NCBI RefSeq assembly: GCF_046271865.1
Contig: NZ_CP176580.1
Location: 3,038,001-3,102,000 of the forward strand
Length of the DNA stretch: 64,000 bases
Direction of reading: 5' to 3'
Source of the DNA: Nitrincola salilacus
GTDB lineage: Bacteria > Pseudomonadota > Gammaproteobacteria > Pseudomonadales > Balneatricaceae
How positions within the stretch are numbered: the first letter of the stretch is position 1; each line of letters starts with the position of its first letter. The notes beneath the pieces were generated by a model. That model saw nothing but the letters and a program-made list of their open reading frames with translations, searched no databases and was not told where the DNA came from. This document shows positions 60,745 through 64,000 of this stretch, one piece after another. A program made the position numbers and the translations under genes.

Positions 60745-61268
60745 CAGATACTGAACCTGTCGGGTGTCAAAGGAGGTGTTTGATAATGGCGTTGAAGTGC
60801 CTCGACCAGTTGACCAACACGTAGCGGAAAACCCTTTTCCAGCAGTTCCAGCACCGTGTTCCGCACCTTCTGCTTGAAGGTATCGCTGGCACCAAGTCCA
60901 CTGCTGAGATTATCCGCGCTGAAGTGGAAGCGATGTCCGGCTGCCTCTGCCAGCAGCCATTCGAACGCCTGAGGCCGAACCTCCACACGTTCAAACTCCT
61001 CCTGCTCCAGCTCAGTCCGGCCATCCGGCTTATACCAGTAGCCGAAATCCACCTGCTTGCGCCGCTCTTCCCCCGCCACACACCAGTGAGCGATCTCATG
61101 CAGCGCACTGGAATAGAATCCATGCGCAAAGATCACTCGGTTGTGCGGCGACGTATCATCGGCTGGTAGATAGATCGGCTCGTCATCACCAGCCACCAGC
61201 ACCGTATTGAAAGGTATCAGAAACTGCTGATTGAACAGTTCAATCAGCTCATGGTAATCGTGTTGCAT
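60744..61268 (-). CDS. epmC: Elongation factor P hydroxylase
   Basis: A 174-residue metal-dependent hydroxylase that modifies the beta-lysylated lysine of EF-P. The metal motif SALHEIAHWC, plus EAAGHRFHFSADNLS, matches EpmC (YfcM). Start 61268 overlaps the upstream stop (ATGA); the frame extends further upstream inside the lipoprotein gene and is rejected. No epmA or epmB in the window. Confidence 0.92.
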   Translation of the reverse strand: MQHDYHELIELFNQQFLIPFNTVLVAGDDEPIYLPADDTSPHNRVIFAHGFYSSALHEIAHWCVAGEERRKQVDFGYWYKPDGRTELEQEEFERVEVRPQAFEWLLAEAAGHRFHFSADNLSSGLGASDTFKQKVRNTVLELLEKGFPLRVGQLVEALQRHYQTPPLTPDRFSI

Positions 61269-62065
61269 CAGAGATCGAACGCCTGCCAGGTATCGCCGTT
61301 CAGCCACCAGCTTCTGCCGCTGCGACGATCAATACGGGTTGCCACATAACCTTTCATATCCTGATCGGCACGCTGCACCGATATTTCAAAGGATGAGCTG
61401 CTCGGGTTGCCACTCTCCTTCAGTGACACCCAGCCGCCCTGCTCTGCCAGCCAACTCTCGCCACTTTCGGTGTGGTAGCGCAGCACGATCCAGTCACCAC
61501 TGCGAGTATAGGCGCTCGCAATACGATAAGGCCCTGACACGATCGCTTCAGGCGACTGCATATTAGCCACCTGCATCAACTGACTGATCGCCGCATCGAT
61601 ATCCTGCACCAGTTGCTCTGCCATATCCTCATCCATTCCAGCCCCGCCCGACGACTGCGCCAGCGAACGGCTTTCTGTCAGCATCTGCAAACGCGACAGG
61701 AGAATCTGATTCTGTTCCATCAGTTGCTGCGTGCCTGAGCGCACCTGAATCACCTGCTCCTGCAACAGAGTAAGACGACCAGTCAGTTGATCCAGCTGCG
61801 AGCTGATAGATGGTGGTGCAGATGGTGGCTGCGAAGACTGATCACCGAAACCAGACATCCCGGATGAGCCATCGGCGGTTTCAAGACGGGATATCGGCTC
61901 AGGCATATTATCCTGATTCAGTTCATGCAACTCAGGTATATCAGATGCAGCGCCGGCAGATTCAGCAGGCGCTGCAGGCGCGGCTGGCTGTACATTGGCA
62001 TCCTGACAACCCACCAGCAAAACAGACAACAGCAACACGGGCAAGGCAGTATAATGCGATTTCAT
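61268..62065 (-). CDS. Putative lipoprotein with coiled-coil region
   Basis: A 265-residue protein, not assigned to a known family. Signal peptide with lipobox LLVGC (Cys20). An alanine- and proline-rich linker follows, then a coiled coil (about 85-130: SSQLDQLTGRLTLLQEQVIQ), and a C-terminal domain with RSGDWIVLRYHTESGESWLA and a matching second half (RIDRRSGRSWWLNGDTWQAF). It is translationally coupled to epmC. Start 62065 has AGGA upstream. Function unknown. Confidence 0.7.
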   Translation of the reverse strand: MKSHYTALPVLLLSVLLVGCQDANVQPAAPAAPAESAGAASDIPELHELNQDNMPEPISRLETADGSSGMSGFGDQSSQPPSAPPSISSQLDQLTGRLTLLQEQVIQVRSGTQQLMEQNQILLSRLQMLTESRSLAQSSGGAGMDEDMAEQLVQDIDAAISQLMQVANMQSPEAIVSGPYRIASAYTRSGDWIVLRYHTESGESWLAEQGGWVSLKESGNPSSSSFEISVQRADQDMKGYVATRIDRRSGRSWWLNGDTWQAFDL

Positions 62066-62093
62066 GGTGCATCCTGACGTTAAAAACGCTGAT

Positions 62094-62402
62094 TTACTCG
62101 ATTTTGGCACTCTCGGTAGCGGCATTACCGGTGTTGGACTTCCAGCTGATTTCCAGCTCTTCACCCCTTGCGCCACCATTAAAACTGAATGCCAGATAGG
62201 GATTATGCGTCAATGCCGGCCCCATATTGACATGAAACACCTTTTTGCCCTGATGGGTTACCGTGATCTCCTGCAGATAATTGGCCGGTATCGAATTACC
62301 CTGCTCATCCACCCGCAAGCCTGACTCCATCTGATGATCTGCCAGCAGGCGGACATTCGTTTTGCCGCCCCGGCTTTGTGCTCGTACCCGAAAAATACTC
62401 AT
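62094..62402 (-). CDS. soxZ: SoxZ, sulfur-carrier complex subunit
   Basis: A 102-residue periplasmic protein of the immunoglobulin-like SoxZ family (VRLLADHQMESGLRVDEQGN, ANYLQEITVTHQGKKVFHVN). It partners with SoxY, which carries sulfur intermediates on a C-terminal Cys. No signal peptide of its own; it probably travels with SoxY by the Tat route. Stops 28 bp before the lipoprotein start. Confidence 0.93.
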   Translation of the reverse strand: MSIFRVRAQSRGGKTNVRLLADHQMESGLRVDEQGNSIPANYLQEITVTHQGKKVFHVNMGPALTHNPYLAFSFNGGARGEELEISWKSNTGNAATESAKIE

Positions 62403-62432
62403 CGCAACCTCTCCTCGCCAGCCAGCTGCCAG

Positions 62433-62891
62433 TTACACACCGCATCCACCCACGGTGACCGAAACCACACGGCTGTTGCTGTAAAGCTTGTCACCAACCT
62501 TAACCACTGCCGTCACCTTAGAAGTCTCCTCCATGCGTATCCGGGTGGAGATATCCGCCTCTGTCCCGTCCATAATCATGAACTGAGCCACCAGCGGCAA
62601 GGGGTTGTTCTCGACAAACAACGAGATGGACTCAGTACCCGGCAAGGTGGAGATCAGCGTTACAGGTACCACGGCGCCATTCTCGGCAATATCCGCCATT
62701 CTGATGGTCACCTGATCCGACTCTTCGATCGGCAGATCACCGAACAGCGCCTGCATCGCATCTGGCTCGGCCGTCGCACGAAAAGCACTCTCGGCCCAGG
62801 CCAGCACCGCGCGCGGCATCACCATAGCCAGGCTGAACAGCCCGGCCGTGGCGGCCAGAGATTGGATCAGACTACGACGGGTTAAGCTCAT
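62433..62891 (-). CDS. soxY: SoxY, sulfur-carrier protein
   Basis: A 152-residue Tat-exported protein (LTRRSLIQSLAATAG). The C-terminus ends VGGCGV, where the Cys is the swinging-arm residue that carries sulfane sulfur; the usual end is GGCGG, so the last residue differs. It forms a heterodimer with SoxZ. Start 62891 (or 62894) has GAGGAG upstream. No soxA, soxB, soxX or soxCD lies in the window. Confidence 0.93.
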   Translation of the reverse strand: MSLTRRSLIQSLAATAGLFSLAMVMPRAVLAWAESAFRATAEPDAMQALFGDLPIEESDQVTIRMADIAENGAVVPVTLISTLPGTESISLFVENNPLPLVAQFMIMDGTEADISTRIRMEETSKVTAVVKVGDKLYSNSRVVSVTVGGCGV

Positions 62892-62999
62892 CATTTCTCC
62901 TCACAACTCATCTTTACACTCATCGGCACCTGACAATACTGAATGTTCGCTGCCATTTGGACCACACCCGTGGCTCCGAGTGCCGTCTGACACAGTTTA

Positions 63000-64000
63000 T
63001 CAGAGCGACAAGATATCAATACGGTCCTGCATCTGAACACCTGCGACTTCAGCAACCTGCGCAGACTCAGAACCCGGTACAATACCGTGTGCGTAACCTC
63101 GCTGCAGCCCTTTGAAGTCGAACAGCTCAGGATCCGCCAGATGCGAAGGCACAACATTGCACAGCGAACGGAACATGGTTTCGATACGCCCGGGATGTTG
63201 CTTATCCCAAGACTGCAGCATCTCCTTGATCACCTGGCGCTGCAGATTATCCTGCGAGCCACACAGGTTGCAGGGAATGATCGGAAATTCGCGCAGCTCG
63301 GCATAGGCGGCGATATCCTTCTCACGCGAATAGGCCAGCGGCCTGATCACCATGTTACGGCCATCATCCGATACCAGCTTCGGTGGCATCGACTTCAGCT
63401 TTCCACCATAGAACATATTCAGGAAAAAGGTCTCCAGAATATCATCACGATGATGCCCCAGCGCGATCTTGTTGGCCCCTATCTCCTCGGCAAAGCCATA
63501 CAGAGTACCACGGCGCAAGCGCGAACAGAGTGCGCAGGTGGTCTTACCCTCCGGTACCAGCTCCTTGACCACGGAGTAGGTATCACGCTCCACAATATGG
63601 AAAGGCACGCCCAGCGTTTCCAGATAGGCAGGCAACACATGCTCCGGAAAACCGGGCTGTTTCTGATCCAGATTTACGGCTATCAGCTCAAAATGGATCG
63701 GCGCGCTCTTCTGCAGATTCATCAGGATATCCAGCATCGCATAGGAGTCCTTACCCCCAGACAGGCACACCATCACACGATCGCCATCTTCAATCATATT
63801 GAAGGCTTCGATCGCCTGCCCCATCTCACGACGCAGCCGCTTTTGCAGCTTGTTAAGACGTGTCTTCTGTTTCTTGTCTGGGCTGTCGTTATGACTGTCG
63901 TTATGGCTGTCGTTATGGCTATTGTTATCAGAGCTTTGATCAAGACTCTCTTGTGAGTGCTGATCCGAGCTGTTTGCGATGTCCTGAATGTGCGCGTTCA
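63000..64000 (-). CDS. ttcA: TtcA, tRNA 2-thiocytidine synthase (5' partial)
   Basis: Catalyses thiolation of C32 in certain tRNAs. PP-loop motif CLSGGKDSYAMLDILMN, cluster cysteines CALCSRLRRG and the later CNLCGSQ. The ATG at 63824 (MGQAIEAF) is internal: the frame runs on upstream through KQKTRLNKLQKRLRRE, the known TtcA N-terminus, to the right edge. The codon ending at 63999 is (n)TG and could itself be the start, with its first base outside the window. The N-terminal extension contains a SHND repeat not found in E. coli TtcA. Confidence 0.95.
   Translation of the reverse strand, partial: NAHIQDIANSSDQHSQESLDQSSDNNSHNDSHNDSHNDSPDKKQKTRLNKLQKRLRREMGQAIEAFNMIEDGDRVMVCLSGGKDSYAMLDILMNLQKSAPIHFELIAVNLDQKQPGFPEHVLPAYLETLGVPFHIVERDTYSVVKELVPEGKTTCALCSRLRRGTLYGFAEEIGANKIALGHHRDDILETFFLNMFYGGKLKSMPPKLVSDDGRNMVIRPLAYSREKDIAAYAELREFPIIPCNLCGSQDNLQRQVIKEMLQSWDKQHPGRIETMFRSLCNVVPSHLADPELFDFKGLQRGYAHGIVPGSESAQVAEVAGVQMQDRIDILSL
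63885..63920 (-). repeat. 12-bp tandem repeat in the TtcA N-terminal extension
   Basis: Three units starting GTCGTTATG at 63885, 63897 and 63909 (plus-strand reading) encode SHND repeats on the minus strand. The two later copies are identical. Confidence 0.88.

Noticed and set aside
63000..63824. TtcA start at the ATG at 63824
   Set aside because: The known N-terminal sequence LNKLQKRLRRE is encoded upstream in the same frame, so the ATG is internal.

Overview
This 64 kb window looks like chromosome from a marine-type gammaproteobacterium. The best guess is an Oceanospirillales-like organism (Marinobacterium, Nitrincola or Neptuniibacter style). The basis is gene content: an EpmC (EF-P hydroxylase) gene, TtcA, ZapE, PdxB, an FDH3-type periplasmic formate dehydrogenase cluster with DUF3305/DUF3306 partners, a phasin, several chemoreceptors and soxYZ. 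No rRNA, tRNA, CRISPR array or insertion sequence was recognised. Taxonomy is an inference, not something the sequence proves.

Layout. 1-2.8 kb: end of a Dpp/Opp-type ABC importer (two permeases and a double-ATPase protein). 2.9-13.7 kb: a complete respiratory formate dehydrogenase locus on the minus strand (DUF3305, DUF3306, a multi-cluster ferredoxin protein, a TorD-like chaperone, a small Tat protein, the molybdopterin catalytic subunit, the Fe-S subunit, cytochrome b), with fdhD and an HTH/PBP regulator diverging from it. 13.7-14.6 kb: phasin with two flanking operator-like repeats, and DUF3135. 14.7-18.6 kb: an Aer-like receptor and a PAS-PAS-GGDEF-EAL protein. 18.7-22.8 kb: a persulfide/sulfur module (MBL hydrolase, BigR/SqrR-like ArsR regulator, two YeeE/YedE half transporters, SulP, DUF2892). 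22.9-24.9 kb: an ethylbenzene-dehydrogenase-related membrane-anchored protein and a DUF2231-like partner. 25-29.1 kb: two MCPs facing each other. 29.3-31.3 kb: XRE-cupin regulator and BenE transporter around twin palindromes. 31.3-39.2 kb: housekeeping and metabolic genes (DUF938, hpd, Lrp, AcoX-like, PilZ, pdxB, SCO, EamA).

39.2-42.2 kb is an accessory spot between eamA and a convergent FAD oxidoreductase. It holds an AT-rich two-gene cassette (putative pore-forming toxin and membrane partner), then decayed copies of the 3' ends of BOTH flanking genes, then a PIN/excisionase-type toxin-antitoxin operon. The arrangement reads as two versions of the same junction placed in tandem, each with a different cargo. 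43.5-47 kb: 2-oxo-acid decarboxylase, spermidine-synthase-like protein, SIMPL protein.

47-59.3 kb: a type I secretion operon (HlyB-like, HlyD-like, an unknown AT-rich membrane gene and a 2639-residue RTX-type protein). The RTX gene carries about 9.5 nearly identical 579-bp (193-residue) repeats; the differences I saw fall in one part of the unit. A PsrA-type palindrome lies about 120 bp upstream of the operon. 59.6-64 kb: zapE, epmC, a lipoprotein gene, soxZ, soxY and ttcA, which runs off the end.

A theme that crosses these regions is short tandem duplication. At least nine unrelated loci carry two to four direct copies of a 10-21 bp unit, several of them in frame inside conserved proteins, and the 579-bp RTX array is the large-scale version of the same tendency.
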